Positions 28,924-45,108 are shown, counted from the first letter of the stretch. The stretch is 64,000 nt of DNA from Aeromonas veronii bv. veronii (GCF_000820225.1 NZ_CDDK01000006.1:15032-79031); one strand, 5' to 3'. The notes: generated from the letters alone by a model not told the origin. A program made the numbers and translations.

Positions 28924-28992
28924 ATTGCGCTCAAAAGTAACTACTTGTCGCTCGTAGTAGGAACAGGGCAATAGTAGTTTGCCCCCTGTGCG

Positions 28993-29751
28993 TCAACAAC
29001 TGTCAGATGTGACAGGCAGGCCGCTATGAAACCTGAACTGCGGATCCGGCGAGCAGATAAGCTCGGCTTCCAGCTTGCCAAAGAAGGCCACCCGCTCGCT
29101 GATATCCTCCCCTGCGTACTGTTCGGCCAGGCTCAGGTAATCCTGATAGTGGCGCGCCTCGGAGCGCAGCAAAGAGATGTAGAAGCGGCTCAGCTCTTCA
29201 TCCAGATGGGGCGCCAACTTGGCAAAACGCTCGCAGGAGCGGGCCTCGATATAGGCGCCGATGATCATCTTGTCGACTATGGTGGCCGGTTCATGGGTGC
29301 GCACATGCTGCATCAACTGGCGGGCATAGCGGGAGGCCGTCACCGGCCCGTATTCGATGCCGCGGGCCTGCATGATCTCCAGCACCTGCTCGAAGTGATG
29401 CAGCTCCTCCTGAATGAGCCGCACCATGGGAAACAGCAGTGGATTGCGCTCCAGCTCGGCAAAGACGGTGCGATCAGACTCCCCCATGCTGCGTTTGCCC
29501 AGGATCTCGGCCTTCTCCGGAATGGCATCCAGCTCGCGATAGAACTCCAGCTTGGGCAGCAGATGGCGCTTGCCCTTGGGCAGGCAGTAGCGGCGCACCA
29601 GACTGTGGGCAGTGAGTGCGGCCTTGGTCTCGCAGTTGGCGTGATCGATAAGCAGGGTCGGTAAACGGGCCGGATCCCGCGCCATCTCTACCCACTCATC
29701 CGGGGTCTCGCACTGCAAAAACTGGCGCACTGGGGCTAGCAGATCATCCAT
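28993..29751 (-). CDS. miaE: tRNA 2-methylthio-N6-isopentenyladenosine(37) hydroxylase MiaE
   Basis: A 252-residue ferritin-like diiron monooxygenase that hydroxylates ms2i6A37 in tRNAs reading UNN codons. Iron ligands are seen in the helical segments NCETKAALTAHSLVRRY, LIQEELHHFEQVLEIM (ExxH), GAYIEARSCERF and LRSEARHYQDYLSLAE (ExxH). The protein is present only in some gammaproteobacteria. It is a single gene with its own terminator. Confidence 0.92.
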   Translation of the reverse strand: MDDLLAPVRQFLQCETPDEWVEMARDPARLPTLLIDHANCETKAALTAHSLVRRYCLPKGKRHLLPKLEFYRELDAIPEKAEILGKRSMGESDRTVFAELERNPLLFPMVRLIQEELHHFEQVLEIMQARGIEYGPVTASRYARQLMQHVRTHEPATIVDKMIIGAYIEARSCERFAKLAPHLDEELSRFYISLLRSEARHYQDYLSLAEQYAGEDISERVAFFGKLEAELICSPDPQFRFHSGLPVTSDSC

Positions 29752-29903
29752 CTGAACTCTCGTCTCTTAAAAGCGTATCGATCATATATATTGCCGCCTA
29801 TGCTAGCGGATCCCGCTGGCCATGCCCATATCCGGCAAGATAAACGGATGTTTTTCAGACAGATACACCCTACCCCTTCTGGCGGTGCGAGGTAGAAACG
29901 ACA

Positions 29904-29924
29904 ATGGGGGCCACTGGCCCCCAT
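29904..29924. repeat. Hairpin downstream of purF
   Basis: Perfect 9-bp arms ATGGGGGCC/GGCCCCCAT with a 3-nt loop. No T-run on either strand, so it is a stable 3' hairpin rather than a clear intrinsic terminator. Confidence 0.5.
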
Positions 29925-29956
29925 CTCGCTATCCCATCCGGCAAAACCGCAAACGT

Positions 29957-31477
29957 TTAACTGCCTTCGTTAAAAATTTCCAGATTGCTGGTGCCTTCCT
30001 GCCATTCACGCACCGCTTTGGTGTCATCGTTGCGCAGGGCGTTGAGGTGATCCAGATAGGACTGGTCCACATCGGAGGTGACGTAGTGGCCATTGAACAC
30101 CGAGGTCTCGAAGTGACGCAGATCCGGGTTGATCTCCCGCACGGCGGCTTCCAGATCTTCCAGATCCTGGAAAATCAGACCGTCAGCGCCAATCAGCTTG
30201 CACACTTCTTCCACTTCGCGACCGTGGGCGATCAGCTCGTTGGCGGTGGGCATGTCGATGCCATAGACGTTGGGGAAACGAATTTCCGGCGCCGCCGAGG
30301 CGAAGTAGACCTTGGCTGCCCCCGCTTCACGGGCCATCTGGATGATCTGCTCGGACGTGGTACCACGCACGATGGAATCATCCACCAGCAACACCTTCTT
30401 GCCCTTGAATTCGGAGCTGATGGCGTTGAGTTTGCGGCGCACTGACTTCTTGCGCTGGGTCTGGCCCGGCATGATGAAGGTACGGCCGATGTAGCGGTTC
30501 TTCACGAAGCCCTGACGGTATGGCAGATCCAGGGTGTGAGCGATCTCCAGCGCCACGTCACAGGAGGTCTCGGGGATGGGGATAACCACATCGACGTCGA
30601 GATCTTCCCACTCGCGGGCAATCTTCTGACCCAGCTTGCGACCCATGTTGAGGCGGGCGGCGTAGACCGAGACCTTGTCGATGCACGAATCGGGACGAGC
30701 GAAGTAGACGTATTCGAAGATGCAGGAGCTCATCTGCGGGTTCTCCGCACACTGCTCGGAGAAGAGCTGGCCCTGCTCGGTGATGTAGATGGCTTCACCC
30801 GGCGCAATATCCCGCACAGTTTCGAAACCGATGGCGTCGAGCGCCACGCTCTCGGAGGCGAGCATGTACTCCACCTGGCCCTGCTCGTCCTGACGACGAC
30901 CGAGGATCAGTGGGCGAATGCCGTTGGGATCACGAAAACCGATGAGACCATGGCCAATCACCAGCGAGACCACCGCATAAGCACCGCGGATCTGCTGATG
31001 GGTTCTGCGCACCGCGGCGAAGATATCTTCGGGGCGCAGGGCCATCTTGTCACAGCGATCCAGCTCGTGGGCCAGCACGTTCAGCAACACTTCCGAATCG
31101 GAGGTGGTGTTGATGTGACGACGGGCGACCTTGAACTGCTGCTCCTTGAGCTCCTTGGCGTTGGTGAGGTTGCCGTTATGGGCCAGCACCATGCCGTAGG
31201 GCGAGTTCACATAAAAAGGTTGGGCTTCAGCGGCACTTGAGCTACCTGCGGTGGGGTATCTGACATGACCTATGCCGATGTTCCCTTGCAGACGCTGCAT
31301 GTGGCGCACTTCAAACACGTCCTTCACCAGGCCATTGGCCTTGCGTTGCCGGAAGTTTCCACTATCTATGGTCACGATCCCGGCGGCATCCTGTCCCCTG
31401 TGCTGCAACACCGTCAAGGCGTCGTAGAGGGCCTGATTGACGGGGGTGGTGCCAACTATACCGACAATACCACACAT
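29957..31477 (-). CDS. purF: Amidophosphoribosyltransferase
   Basis: A 506-residue enzyme that catalyses the first committed step of purine synthesis (PRPP plus glutamine to phosphoribosylamine). The Ntn glutaminase nucleophile is Cys2 ([15 protein letters not shown]). Glutamine-site motifs [11 protein letters not shown] and LAHNGNLTN, and the PRPP loop [18 protein letters not shown], are intact. It follows cvpA by 21 bp, as in the conserved cvpA-purF operon. Confidence 0.97.
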   Translation of the reverse strand: MCGIVGIVGTTPVNQALYDALTVLQHRGQDAAGIVTIDSGNFRQRKANGLVKDVFEVRHMQRLQGNIGIGHVRYPTAGSSSAAEAQPFYVNSPYGMVLAHNGNLTNAKELKEQQFKVARRHINTTSDSEVLLNVLAHELDRCDKMALRPEDIFAAVRRTHQQIRGAYAVVSLVIGHGLIGFRDPNGIRPLILGRRQDEQGQVEYMLASESVALDAIGFETVRDIAPGEAIYITEQGQLFSEQCAENPQMSSCIFEYVYFARPDSCIDKVSVYAARLNMGRKLGQKIAREWEDLDVDVVIPIPETSCDVALEIAHTLDLPYRQGFVKNRYIGRTFIMPGQTQRKKSVRRKLNAISSEFKGKKVLLVDDSIVRGTTSEQIIQMAREAGAAKVYFASAAPEIRFPNVYGIDMPTANELIAHGREVEEVCKLIGADGLIFQDLEDLEAAVREINPDLRHFETSVFNGHYVTSDVDQSYLDHLNALRNDDTKAVREWQEGTSNLEIFNEGS

Positions 31478-31498
31478 GTCTTTGCTACCTCGAAGTCA

Positions 31499-31987
31499 CT
31501 ATACCTGTTTAAGAAAACTGGATGAGTTCAACATGAACCCGAAAAACCACTGGATCACCGGCTTGAACTCCGGCACCAGCTTGGACGCCACCCACCAGTC
31601 GCTCTGGGAGAGGCTGGTGAAGGTATCCATGAAAAAAAGCAGGGCACTGACGATCAGCACCCCGCGAATTGCACCGAAGCAGACCCCCAGCACCCGATCG
31701 GTACCGGAGAGACCCGTCTTGTCCACCAACAGGCCCACCACATAGTTGACCACACTGCCGAGGATCAGGGTCGCCACAAACAGCGCCGCGATGGCCAGAC
31801 CGTTGCGAACCAGCGCGTCGGAGAAGGAGGTGAAATAGACGGCGAGATCGGGATAGAAATGGCTGGCAATAAAGAAGGCAACGAACCAGGTGACAAGAGA
31901 CATGGCCTCCTTGACGAAGCCGCGCACCAGGCTGATGAGAGCAGAGAAACCGACGATGCCGATGATGGCGTAATCAATCCAGACCAT
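31499..31987 (-). CDS. cvpA: Colicin V production protein CvpA
   Basis: A 162-residue inner-membrane protein with four predicted helices. The N-terminus VWIDYAIIGIVGFSALISLVRGF matches CvpA, a purine-regulon envelope protein whose exact role is unclear. AGGA lies before the ATG. It is the first gene of cvpA-purF. Confidence 0.95.
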   Translation of the reverse strand: MVWIDYAIIGIVGFSALISLVRGFVKEAMSLVTWFVAFFIASHFYPDLAVYFTSFSDALVRNGLAIAALFVATLILGSVVNYVVGLLVDKTGLSGTDRVLGVCFGAIRGVLIVSALLFFMDTFTSLSQSDWWVASKLVPEFKPVIQWFFGFMLNSSSFLKQV

Positions 31988-32128
31988 AGAAAAAGATGTC
32001 CTGCGAAATTGCGGCGCAGTCTAACAAAAACGATTGCGCATTGCTTGATAAAAATGTGTTAACTGTTCAAAGCGACGCCGAAAAGCCGCATTTTTTCAGC
32101 ACTAAAACGGTTGATCGGCGCCAGAATG

Positions 32129-32159
32129 CACAACGCCATGGCAATGCCATGGCGTTGTG
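32129..32159. repeat. Perfect 14-bp inverted repeat after serS
   Basis: Arms CACAACGCCATGGC/GCCATGGCGTTGTG with a 3-nt loop, directly past the serS stop. No U-run follows on the minus-strand transcript, so it is a transcript-end or stability hairpin rather than a standard terminator. Confidence 0.6.
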
Positions 32160-32174
32160 GTCTGCGGTGTGAGC

Positions 32175-33776
<1,602 letters not shown>

Positions 33777-35114
33777 CTATTTGCCCCGTTGCTGCGGACT
33801 TTGCCTGTCCAGTTCATGGAGGTAATCGAGCTTCTGGCCAATCTGCTTTTCAAGGCCGCGATCGGTGGGCTGGTAGTACTGCTTGCCCGCCAGCTCGGGC
33901 GGGAAATACTGCTCGCCTGCGGCATAGGCGCCCGGCTCATCATGGGCGTAGCGATACTCGGCGCCATAGCCCAGATCGCTCATCAGTTTGGTCGGCGCAT
34001 TGCGCAGATGTACCGGCACCTCGAAGTCAGGGAGGTTTTTTGCATCATGAAGCGCCGCCTTCCAGGCGGTATAGACCGCATTGCTTTTCGGGGCGCAGGC
34101 GAGATAGACGATCGCCTGGGCGATGGCCCGCTCCCCTTCCGCCGGCCCGATCCGATGGAAACAATCCCAGGCCGACAGGGCGACCTGCATGGCGCGCGGA
34201 TCGGCATTGCCCACATCTTCCGAGGCAATCGCCAGCAAGCGGCGGGCAATATAGAGGGGATCGCAACCGGCGCTCACCATACGGGCGTACCAATAGAGCG
34301 CCGCATCCGGCGCCGAACCGCGAATGGATTTGTGCACCGCCGAGATGAGGTCGTAGAAGTGATCCCCCCCCTTGTCGAAGCGGGCCACGTGCTCCCCCAC
34401 CACGGCGGCGAGCAGGGCACTGTCGATCACCCGCGCCCCTGCGCTGTCGGTTTCGGCCATGTCGGCCAACAGCTCCAGATAGTTGAGGGATTTTCGCCCG
34501 TCCCCATCAACTGCCTTAGCCAACGCCTCTTTGACGCCGGGGGCAAAGGTGAGTGCCGGATCATTGAGACCACGGGGATCGGTCATCGCCTGATCGAGCA
34601 TGGCGAGAATATCGCTCTCCTCCAGTCGCTTGAGCAGATAGACCCGGGCTCGTGAGAGCAGTGCGTTGTTGAGTTCGAACGAGGGGTTTTCGGTGGTGGC
34701 ACCGATAAAGGTGATGGTGCCATCTTCGATGTGGGGCAGGAACACATCCTGCTGGCTCTTGTTGAAGCGGTGCACCTCATCCACAAACAGAATGGTACGC
34801 ACCCCGCGCCAGCTGTTCTCCTTCGCCTTGTCGATAGCGGCGCGGATCTCCTTGATACCGGAGGTGACCGCAGAGAGTCGTTCCACTTCCGCCTGACAGT
34901 AGTGAGCCATCAGCTCCGCCAGCGTGGTCTTGCCGGTCCCGGGTGGCCCCCACAGGATCATCGAGTGGCAGTGACCCGCCAGAATGGCTTTGCGCAGGGG
35001 CTTGTCAGCCCCCAGGATATGTTGCTGACCGATATACTGGTCGAGGTTTTGCGGCCGCATCCGGGCCGCCAGCGGACGAAAGTCCGATGAGAAATCCAGC
35101 GACAAGTTGCTCAT
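33777..35114 (-). CDS. rarA: Replication-associated recombination protein A
   Basis: A 445-residue AAA+ ATPase acting at stalled replication forks (E. coli RarA/MgsA: 447). It has [20 protein letters not shown], Walker [16 protein letters not shown], Walker [17 protein letters not shown], and the late [15 protein letters not shown] and [11 protein letters not shown]. The ATG at 35114 fits the family N-terminus [15 protein letters not shown]; the longer open frame does not. It follows lolA by 76 bp. Confidence 0.95.
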   Translation of the reverse strand: MSNLSLDFSSDFRPLAARMRPQNLDQYIGQQHILGADKPLRKAILAGHCHSMILWGPPGTGKTTLAELMAHYCQAEVERLSAVTSGIKEIRAAIDKAKENSWRGVRTILFVDEVHRFNKSQQDVFLPHIEDGTITFIGATTENPSFELNNALLSRARVYLLKRLEESDILAMLDQAMTDPRGLNDPALTFAPGVKEALAKAVDGDGRKSLNYLELLADMAETDSAGARVIDSALLAAVVGEHVARFDKGGDHFYDLISAVHKSIRGSAPDAALYWYARMVSAGCDPLYIARRLLAIASEDVGNADPRAMQVALSAWDCFHRIGPAEGERAIAQAIVYLACAPKSNAVYTAWKAALHDAKNLPDFEVPVHLRNAPTKLMSDLGYGAEYRYAHDEPGAYAAGEQYFPPELAGKQYYQPTDRGLEKQIGQKLDYLHELDRQSPQQRGK

Positions 35115-35190
35115 CTGTATTGACCACCCAACGTCACGCCACTCGCCTTTGACTGGCGCAGTGGCGAGCAATCCAACGACCGCTTGCTCA

Positions 35191-35811
35191 TTAGCGCTGG
35201 TCGTCCAGCTCGACCCCCTTCGGGATCTTAAAAACAAATTCGTTGCCCTTGAGCACCGGCTTGCGGTTGAAGCTGCTCAGGGTGAATTCACTCCACTGCC
35301 CTTGCGCCTCTTTCACATCGAAACGACTGATGTTGTCTTGTCTGTCGAAGGTGACACGGAAGGAGGCAATCAGCTCATCCTTGTTGCGGCTGGTGACGGT
35401 GTAGACATCCCCCTCCTTAGTCACGTCATAGTTCTTCCAGAACTTGTCGTCATTGCCAGCGATCAGAATAAAGGGGGTGTTGAGCACCGCATCTTTCAGC
35501 TTGAGGGCGGTAACCTGCTCGACGAAGGGATCATAGACCCAGACATCCTGACCATCGGCAACGATCAGGCTCTCGTCCGGCGAGGTGGTGTGCCAGTTGA
35601 AACGGTTTGGCCGCTGCACCAGCAGATCGCCGCTGGCCTTTTGCAGCTCCTTGCCCTTGCTGTCATAGACGGTCTGGGCAAATTTGGCGGAGAAGAGGCT
35701 CACTCCCGCCAGCTTCTGTTTGAGATCGCTGGCCGCATCGGCCCACACCTGGCTGCTGGCCATCAGCAGCACGGTACCCATCAACAGTTGTTTTTTCATC
35801 ACGCTCTTCAT
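35191..35811 (-). CDS. lolA: Outer-membrane lipoprotein carrier protein LolA
   Basis: A 206-residue periplasmic chaperone that takes lipoproteins from LolCDE to LolB. The signal peptide ends near SSQVWA. The mature part starts [20 protein letters not shown] and carries [21 protein letters not shown] and [14 protein letters not shown]. Two starts (35811 and 35799) are possible, four residues apart. It lies between ftsK and rarA as in E. coli. Confidence 0.96.
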   Translation of the reverse strand: MKSVMKKQLLMGTVLLMASSQVWADAASDLKQKLAGVSLFSAKFAQTVYDSKGKELQKASGDLLVQRPNRFNWHTTSPDESLIVADGQDVWVYDPFVEQVTALKLKDAVLNTPFILIAGNDDKFWKNYDVTKEGDVYTVTSRNKDELIASFRVTFDRQDNISRFDVKEAQGQWSEFTLSSFNRKPVLKGNEFVFKIPKGVELDDQR

Positions 35812-35879
35812 AAAGACGCTCTCGATAAAAGGCCACGCCCACGGAGGGCATGGCCAGGGATAGTAAGAAACGGTGAGGC

Positions 35880-38420
35880 TTAGTCCCGCACCGGCGGCGG
35901 TGCCAGCACGTCGCGCTGACCATTGCCACCCGGTGAGCTGACGATGCCCTGATTCTCCATCTGCTCGATGAGACGGGCTGCCCGGTTGTAACCAATCTTG
36001 AACTTGCGCTGGACGCTGGAGGTCGAGCCACGGCGGGACTCCACCACAAAAGCGACAGCCTCATCGAACAGGGGGTCGAGCTCTTCATCGCCACCACCGC
36101 CATATTCGCCGCTGCCACCTTCGCCACCCGACTCACCGGAGAGGATCTCCTCGATGTAGTTCGGCTCGCCGCGCAGTTTCCAGTCCGCCACCACCTTGTG
36201 CACTTCGTGATCATCGACGAACGCACCGTGTACCCGGGTCGGGTTGGAGGTCCCGGCTGGCATGTAGAGCATGTCGCCCATACCGAGCAGAGATTCGGCG
36301 CCGCCCTGATCGATGATGGTGCGCGAGTCGATCTTGCTCGACACCTGGAACGAGATACGGGTCGGGATGTTGGCCTTGATAAGACCGGTAATGACATCCA
36401 CCGACGGACGCTGGGTCGCCAGAATAAGGTGAATACCTGCGGCCCGCGCCTTCTGGGCGATACGGGCGATCAGCTCTTCCACCTTCTTGCCGACGATCAT
36501 CATCATGTCGGCAAACTCGTCCACCACCACCACGATGTGGGGCAGTTTCTCCAGCTCCGGCGGCATCTGATCCATGGAGTCACCCGGGCGCCACAACGGA
36601 TCCAGCAGGGGTTCCCCCTCCTCGATGGCGGCCAGCACCTTGTCGTTGTAGCCCTTGAGGTTGCGCACCCCGACTGCCGACATCAGCTTGTAACGGCGTT
36701 CCATCTCGCCCACACACCAGCGCAGGGCGTTGGCGGCGTCCTTCATGTCGGTCACCACCTCGGTCAGCAGATGCGGGATCCCTTCGTAGACGGAGAGTTC
36801 CAGCATCTTGGGGTCAATCATGATGAAACGCAGATCATCGGGGGATGACTTGTAGAGCATCGAGATGATCATGGTGTTCACCCCCACCGACTTACCGGAA
36901 CCTGTGGTACCAGCCACCAGCAGGTGCGGCATCTTGGCCAGGTTCACCACCACCGGCTCGCCGGCGATGTCCTGACCCAGGCCCATGGTGAGCGGGTTGC
37001 GGCTATCGCGGAAGGCATCGCAGTCGAGGGTTTCGCGCAGGTAAACGGTCTGACGCACCCGGTTGGGCAGCTCGATCCCCACATAGGTCTTGCCCGGGAT
37101 CACCTCAACCACCCGCACGCTGCTGGCAGACAAGGAGCGGGCCAGATCGCGCGAGAGGTTGGTGATCTTGCTCGCCTTCATGCCCGGCGCCAGATCCAGC
37201 TCGAAACGGGTAATAACCGGACCCGGATAGACACCCACCACCTTGGCCTGCACGTTGTAGTCGGCAAGCTTTGCCTCCACCAGACGGCCCATGCGATCCA
37301 GCTCATCCTTGCTCATCATCTGAGTCTTGGCTGGCGGTCTGTCCAGCAGTTCGATACTCGGTAACGGCGGCATTGTTGACTGCGGACGACGCTTGGGTTT
37401 GGTCGGTGCGACTGCAACAGGTGCGGCGACCTCATCGTCCCCTTCGGCCCACGGCAGATCCAGATCGTCCTCATCATCGTCATCGGCCACAGCCAGTACC
37501 GGCTGACGGCGACCATTGGCGGCCGCCACCGCACGTTTCGGCTTGGCAGCCGGAGCCGACTCATCATCTTCATCATCAAACTGAGGATCGAACTCGAAGG
37601 TATCGTCGTCGAGTTCCGGCAGCCACTCTTCGGCGGCAGCCTTCTGGTTCTTGGCCTTGGGCTTGCGAGTCCAGCTGGTGTGCGGCTCATCTTCCTCGTC
37701 ATCAAACGCGATGGCCCCTACCCCGCCTTCCAGCAAGGGATCCGGCCCCTCGTTACGGGGTTGACGCCAGCCACCGGTCAGCCAGCGGCCGAGGGTGGTC
37801 GGGAAGTGGTAAACAGCGCTGACCGAACCGGTACAGGCCGCGCCGATCTGCTCGACGATGGTGAGCCAGGACCAGCCGGTAAACAGGGTGATGCCGGTTG
37901 CCACGAAGCAGAGCAGCATCAGGTTGGCCCCGACGCCGCCAAACAGCGGCACCACCGCGGAAGCGATCACATCCCCCACCAGACCACCGGCGGAGAAGTT
38001 TTGCATATCGTTGAAGTTCATGCTGGCAATGGCCGACATGCCGAGCACGGTCAGGATAAAGCCGATGATCCGCACCCCCAGGGTGAGGTAATCCACATCG
38101 AGCAGACGGCTCGGGCGCCAGAACAGACTCCAGCCCAGCAGCACCACCAGCGGCGGCACCAGATAGGAGAAGGCACCAAAGGTAAACATGGTGATATCGG
38201 CGAGCCAGGCACCGGCACTACCGGCGAGGTTCTTTACCTCCCCTTGCCAGGAGGTCTGGGACCAGCCGGGATCAGCGGGATGATAGGACAACAGGGCAAG
38301 CAGAAGATAAGCAGCCATCAGGGTGATGGCGATCAAGACGGCTTCGAAGATCCGTTGTGTACCTGATAAAGGAGTAAACAGCTTTTTATCGGCCAAACTC
38401 CGGCTCCTTTCTGAAAACAT
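35880..38420 (-). CDS. ftsK: DNA translocase FtsK
   Basis: An 846-residue septal DNA pump that segregates chromosome ends and activates XerCD at dif. Four to five membrane helices lie in the first about 200 residues. An acidic linker ([18 protein letters not shown]) is much shorter than the E. coli linker, which explains the size difference (1329 there). The motor has Walker [19 protein letters not shown] and Walker [14 protein letters not shown]. The C-terminal gamma domain ([26 protein letters not shown]), which reads KOPS, is intact. The start at 38420 is the least certain point because no good ribosome site is visible. Confidence 0.94.
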   Translation of the reverse strand: MFSERSRSLADKKLFTPLSGTQRIFEAVLIAITLMAAYLLLALLSYHPADPGWSQTSWQGEVKNLAGSAGAWLADITMFTFGAFSYLVPPLVVLLGWSLFWRPSRLLDVDYLTLGVRIIGFILTVLGMSAIASMNFNDMQNFSAGGLVGDVIASAVVPLFGGVGANLMLLCFVATGITLFTGWSWLTIVEQIGAACTGSVSAVYHFPTTLGRWLTGGWRQPRNEGPDPLLEGGVGAIAFDDEEDEPHTSWTRKPKAKNQKAAAEEWLPELDDDTFEFDPQFDDEDDESAPAAKPKRAVAAANGRRQPVLAVADDDDEDDLDLPWAEGDDEVAAPVAVAPTKPKRRPQSTMPPLPSIELLDRPPAKTQMMSKDELDRMGRLVEAKLADYNVQAKVVGVYPGPVITRFELDLAPGMKASKITNLSRDLARSLSASSVRVVEVIPGKTYVGIELPNRVRQTVYLRETLDCDAFRDSRNPLTMGLGQDIAGEPVVVNLAKMPHLLVAGTTGSGKSVGVNTMIISMLYKSSPDDLRFIMIDPKMLELSVYEGIPHLLTEVVTDMKDAANALRWCVGEMERRYKLMSAVGVRNLKGYNDKVLAAIEEGEPLLDPLWRPGDSMDQMPPELEKLPHIVVVVDEFADMMMIVGKKVEELIARIAQKARAAGIHLILATQRPSVDVITGLIKANIPTRISFQVSSKIDSRTIIDQGGAESLLGMGDMLYMPAGTSNPTRVHGAFVDDHEVHKVVADWKLRGEPNYIEEILSGESGGEGGSGEYGGGGDEELDPLFDEAVAFVVESRRGSTSSVQRKFKIGYNRAARLIEQMENQGIVSSPGGNGQRDVLAPPPVRD

Positions 38421-38521
38421 GTAATGCAGGAAATAAGGGGGCCTAGTATCCCCGAAAAGCCCATCGATTGTCAGCCAGAGCCTGATGGGACGGGGCCATA
38501 TTTGCAATTATCTTTACAAGA

Positions 38522-38550
38522 AGAAACGAGCGGACCGGCCGCTCGTTTCT
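38522..38550 (-). terminator. Terminator of lrp
   Basis: Perfect 12-bp stem AGAAACGAGCGG/CCGCTCGTTTCT with a 5-nt loop and a U-rich tail on the minus-strand transcript, between lrp and ftsK. Confidence 0.75.
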
Positions 38551-38598
38551 GACTGTCATGGTGTCTCATATGGAAAAGATACCACGGCATAACCTGCT

Positions 38599-39090
38599 TT
38601 ATCGGGTGCTGATCACCAGACGACTGCTCTGCTTGACCTCTTCCATCACCACGTAGGTGCGGGTGTCATTGACACCGGGCAGACGCAGCAGGGTTTCCCC
38701 CAACAGACGGCGGTAAGCCGACATGTCGCTGACTCGGGTCTTGAGCAGATAGTCGAAGTCACCGGAAACCAGATGACACTCCTGGATCTCTTCGAGCACC
38801 TGAACAGCCTTGTTGAACTGTTCAAACACATCAGGCGCCCCGCGATTGAGGGTTATCTCTACAAACACCAGCAGAGATGCGTCCAGATAATGAGGGTTCA
38901 GAATAGCGGCATATCCTTCGATATAACCTTGTCGCTCGAGGCGACGAACCCGTTCCAGACACGGTGTAGGACTCAGGCCAACTCGCTTGGACAACTCAAC
39001 ATTCGAAATCCTGCCATCCTTTTGCAGTTCATTAAGAATGTTGCGGTCAATCCTGTCCAAATCCTTTAGCCGACTCTTAGCTTCCATCAT
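38599..39090 (-). CDS. lrp: Leucine-responsive regulatory protein
   Basis: A 163-residue global regulator of amino acid metabolism and feast/famine responses. After a short variable N-terminus it is almost identical to E. coli Lrp: KDLDRIDRNILNELQKDGRI, the helix-turn-helix NVELSKRVGLSPTPCLERVR, and the RAM domain with ECHLVSGDFDYLLKTRV. AAGGATGG precedes tandem ATG codons at 39090/39087. It is divergent from ald. Confidence 0.96.
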   Translation of the reverse strand: MMEAKSRLKDLDRIDRNILNELQKDGRISNVELSKRVGLSPTPCLERVRRLERQGYIEGYAAILNPHYLDASLLVFVEITLNRGAPDVFEQFNKAVQVLEEIQECHLVSGDFDYLLKTRVSDMSAYRRLLGETLLRLPGVNDTRTYVVMEEVKQSSRLVISTR

Positions 39091-39240
39091 TTTATTCCAT
39101 CCTTTGGCTATTTTTTGGTAAGAATCACCAGTCATTTTATAATTATGGTCACAAATCCTGTCAATACCTGAATATACTAGGCGCAAATGTTGGTTAACAT
39201 TTTGGCAACATGAAACACCAATCTATAGACGAGGGATAGC

Positions 39241-41492
<2,252 letters not shown>

Positions 41493-41511
41493 ACAAGCGC
41501 AGTTGTGATAT

Positions 41512-41540
41512 AAGGCATACCAGTCGGTATGCCTTTTTTA
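41512..41540 (+). terminator. Terminator of trxB
   Basis: Perfect 10-bp stem AAGGCATACC/GGTATGCCTT with a 4-nt loop, followed by a T-run. Confidence 0.87.
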
Positions 41541-41554
41541 TTTAAAGGAGTCTA

Positions 41555-42802
41555 ATGAAACAGAAGATATTGATTGTCGAAGATAGCCTGACCATCCGCC
41601 GTATGCTGACTCAGGCCATTGCCCAGCAGACAGGCCTCGAGATTGACGCCTTCGATACCCTCGAAGGAGCCCGTCACTGTCGGGGCGAGGAGTATGTGGT
41701 CGCGCTGGTGGACCTGACCTTGCCGGATGCGCCCCGTGGCGAAGCGGTCAACGAGCTGCTGGCTCGAGGTTTGCCGGTGGTGATCCTCACCGCCGACATC
41801 AGCGAGGATAAACGTGCCGCCTGGCTGGAAACCGGCGTGCTGGACTATGTGATGAAGGATTCGCGCCACTCGCTGCAATATGCCGTCAGTCTGGTGCACC
41901 GCCTCTATCTCAACCAGTCGATCGAAGTGCTGGTGGTCGACGACTCACGCACCTCCCGTCACCGCACCATGGCCCAGTTGCGCAAGCAGTTGTTGCAGGT
42001 GCATGAGGCCAGTCATGCCCGTGAAGCGATGGCGATGCTGGAGCAACACCCGGACATCCGGCTGGCACTGGTCGACTACTATATGCCGGATATCGATGGC
42101 ATCAGTCTGGTGCGGATGCTGAGAGAGCGTTACAGCAAGCAGCAGCTCGCGATTATCGGGATCTCTGTCTCGGACAAGCGAGGTCTCTCTGCTCGCTATC
42201 TCAAGCAGGGCGCCAACGACTTTCTCAACCAGCCGTTCGAGCCGGAAGAGCTGCAGTGTCGGGTCAGCCACAATCTGGAAGCCCTCGAGCAGTTCAACAG
42301 CATTCAGGAGTCAGCCAATCGTGACTACCTGACCGGTCTCTACAACCGGCGCTACTGGTTCAACGAAGGGCAAAAATGGTTTGAAGAGCATCAGCGCCAG
42401 CAGACGCCTCTTGCACTCTGTGTGCTCGATGTGGATCACTTCAAGCAGGTCAACGATCACTGGGGCCATGCCATCGGCGATCAACTGCTCTGCCATCTGA
42501 CCCGGTTACTGACCCAGTTCTTCCCCGATGCCATGATCGCCCGCTTTGGCGGAGAGGAGTTTGCCATGATGGTGCCTCACTGTACCGTCCCCGTGTTGAT
42601 CAAGCGTCTTGAAGGGCTGCGTCAGCAGCTGCGCCAGCAACCTTTGTCACCGGAAACCCCGCTCTTTGTTCGCGCCAGTTACGGCGTGATCAGCGTCGGG
42701 CGGATATCCATGGACGAGGCGCTGAGCGTAGCGGATCGGCTGCTCTATCAGGCAAAGAACACCGGTCGCGACAAGATAGTCTCTCAAGAGACAGCTATCT
42801 GA
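41555..42802 (+). CDS. Response regulator with two receiver domains and a GGDEF domain
   Basis: A 415-residue protein. Receiver 1 has ED10 and the phospho-acceptor D53 (ALVDLTLPDAP). Receiver 2 (about 125-245) has VDDS and ALVDYYMPDIDG. The C-terminal diguanylate cyclase has an intact active motif RFGGEEFAMM and LDVDHFKQVNDHWGH. An RxxD inhibitory site is not visible five residues before the motif, so product inhibition may be absent. The leader has an AAAGGAG ribosome site after the trxB terminator. No sensor kinase is adjacent, so its partner is unknown. Confidence 0.9.
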   Translation: MKQKILIVEDSLTIRRMLTQAIAQQTGLEIDAFDTLEGARHCRGEEYVVALVDLTLPDAPRGEAVNELLARGLPVVILTADISEDKRAAWLETGVLDYVMKDSRHSLQYAVSLVHRLYLNQSIEVLVVDDSRTSRHRTMAQLRKQLLQVHEASHAREAMAMLEQHPDIRLALVDYYMPDIDGISLVRMLRERYSKQQLAIIGISVSDKRGLSARYLKQGANDFLNQPFEPEELQCRVSHNLEALEQFNSIQESANRDYLTGLYNRRYWFNEGQKWFEEHQRQQTPLALCVLDVDHFKQVNDHWGHAIGDQLLCHLTRLLTQFFPDAMIARFGGEEFAMMVPHCTVPVLIKRLEGLRQQLRQQPLSPETPLFVRASYGVISVGRISMDEALSVADRLLYQAKNTGRDKIVSQETAI

Positions 42803-42910
42803 ATCCTCAGGGCATCAGTCCCGTGTATTACCGCCCGACAGACTTTCCAGCAGGAGAGTCTGCGGGTTCCTTCCCTGCCACAGTCTCCCCATCACCGAGA
42901 CTATCGAAAG

Positions 42911-43381
42911 TCAGTAAGTCTTGTCGACCCGCACCCCATCATCGAAGTAGAGAATGCGCACCTTGTCCCCATTGGCAAAGACCATGGCGGGATCATAATC
43001 CTGGATTACGTTGATAAGGGCATTTTGCTCGTTGCGGATCAGCAACTCCACCAACTTGTTTTCCACCACGGTTCCCCCGGACTGGTATTGCTGCGCAGCC
43101 GCAGCACCTGCGAGCGCGCCGACGGCGGTGGCGATTTCACGGCCATGACCGCCACCAAACTGGTTGCCAAGCAGACCGCCCAACACGGCACCACCCAGCG
43201 TCTTCCAGCCAGAGTGCTCGGACTCCAGGATCTGGCGCTGGGTAATATTGCGCACCGTTTCGACCTGACCAAACACCACCTGATTGACTGGCCGCGCGGT
43301 ATTGCGCTGGTAGACCTCCGCCCCGGCGGGCGCCGTGACAAAGCAGAGCAAGCTGGATACTATCAGGATAATGGCCTTCAT
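42911..43381 (-). CDS. Glycine-zipper outer-membrane protein (17-kDa antigen/SlyB-like)
   Basis: A 156-residue exported protein. The signal peptide ends near TAPAGA. It then has VNQVVFGQVETVRNITQR and a Gly zipper, LGGAVLGGLLGNQFGGGHGRE and AVGALAGAAAA, typical of the Rick_17kDa_Anti/2TM glycine-zipper family linked to outer-membrane integrity. I see no lipobox. It is divergent from aat and close to it (20 bp). Confidence 0.78.
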   Translation of the reverse strand: MKAIILIVSSLLCFVTAPAGAEVYQRNTARPVNQVVFGQVETVRNITQRQILESEHSGWKTLGGAVLGGLLGNQFGGGHGREIATAVGALAGAAAAQQYQSGGTVVENKLVELLIRNEQNALINVIQDYDPAMVFANGDKVRILYFDDGVRVDKTY

Positions 43382-43400
43382 CTATGAACCTCGTTGCCTT

Positions 43401-44104
43401 ATGTCTCGCTATCTTACCCAACTGGATGATGAGCTTTGCTGGTTTCCCGACCCCAGCCATGCGCTGGAAGAACCCAACGGCTTGCTGGCGATCGGCGGGG
43501 ATCTCTCCCCTGCCAGATTGCTGGCAGCTTACCACAAGGGGATCTTCCCGTGGAATGAACCCCACCAACCGACCCTGTGGTGGTCACCGGATCCCCGCGG
43601 AGTGATCCGCCCAGACCAACTCCATGTGGGACGGACACTGCAGAAGATTATCCGCCGTACCCCATTCGATATTTCCGTCAATCGCGCCTTTAATGAAGTC
43701 ATTACCGCCTGCGCCGCCCCTCGTCGCACTGCCGATGGCACCTGGATCAGCCAACCCATGATCGAGACCTACCAGCAGTTGCACCGGCTGGGTCATGCCC
43801 ACTCTATCGAGATCTGGCAGGAGGGAGAGCTGCAAGCGGGACTGTATGGCCTCTCTATCGGCCGACTGTTTTGCGGTGAATCCATGTTCAGCCGGATTGA
43901 TAACGGCGCCAAACTTGCCATGGTGGCACTCTGTCGCCACTTCGCCCGCCATCACGGCGCTCTCATCGATTGCCAGATGCAGAACCCGTTTCTGGCGACC
44001 CTGGGTATCGAGGAGTGGCCAAGGGCCCGTTTTCTGGCCGAGCTGGCGCGCCTTGGCCATCAACCACTGTTGGCTTCCTGCTGGCAAGAGGGGGAGATCA
44101 GCTT

Positions 44105-44108
<4 letters not shown>
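43401..44108 (+). CDS. aat: Leucyl/phenylalanyl-tRNA--protein transferase
   Basis: A 235-residue enzyme that adds Leu or Phe from tRNA to proteins starting with Arg or Lys, marking them for ClpAPS. It has WFPDPSHALEEPNGLLAIGGDLSP, YHKGIFPWNEPHQPTLWWSPDPR and GLYGLSIGRLFCGESMFS, all diagnostic. The ATG at 43401 fits the family start. It overlaps bpt by four bases, so the two N-degron transferases are coupled. Confidence 0.96.
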
Positions 44109-45108
<1,000 letters not shown>

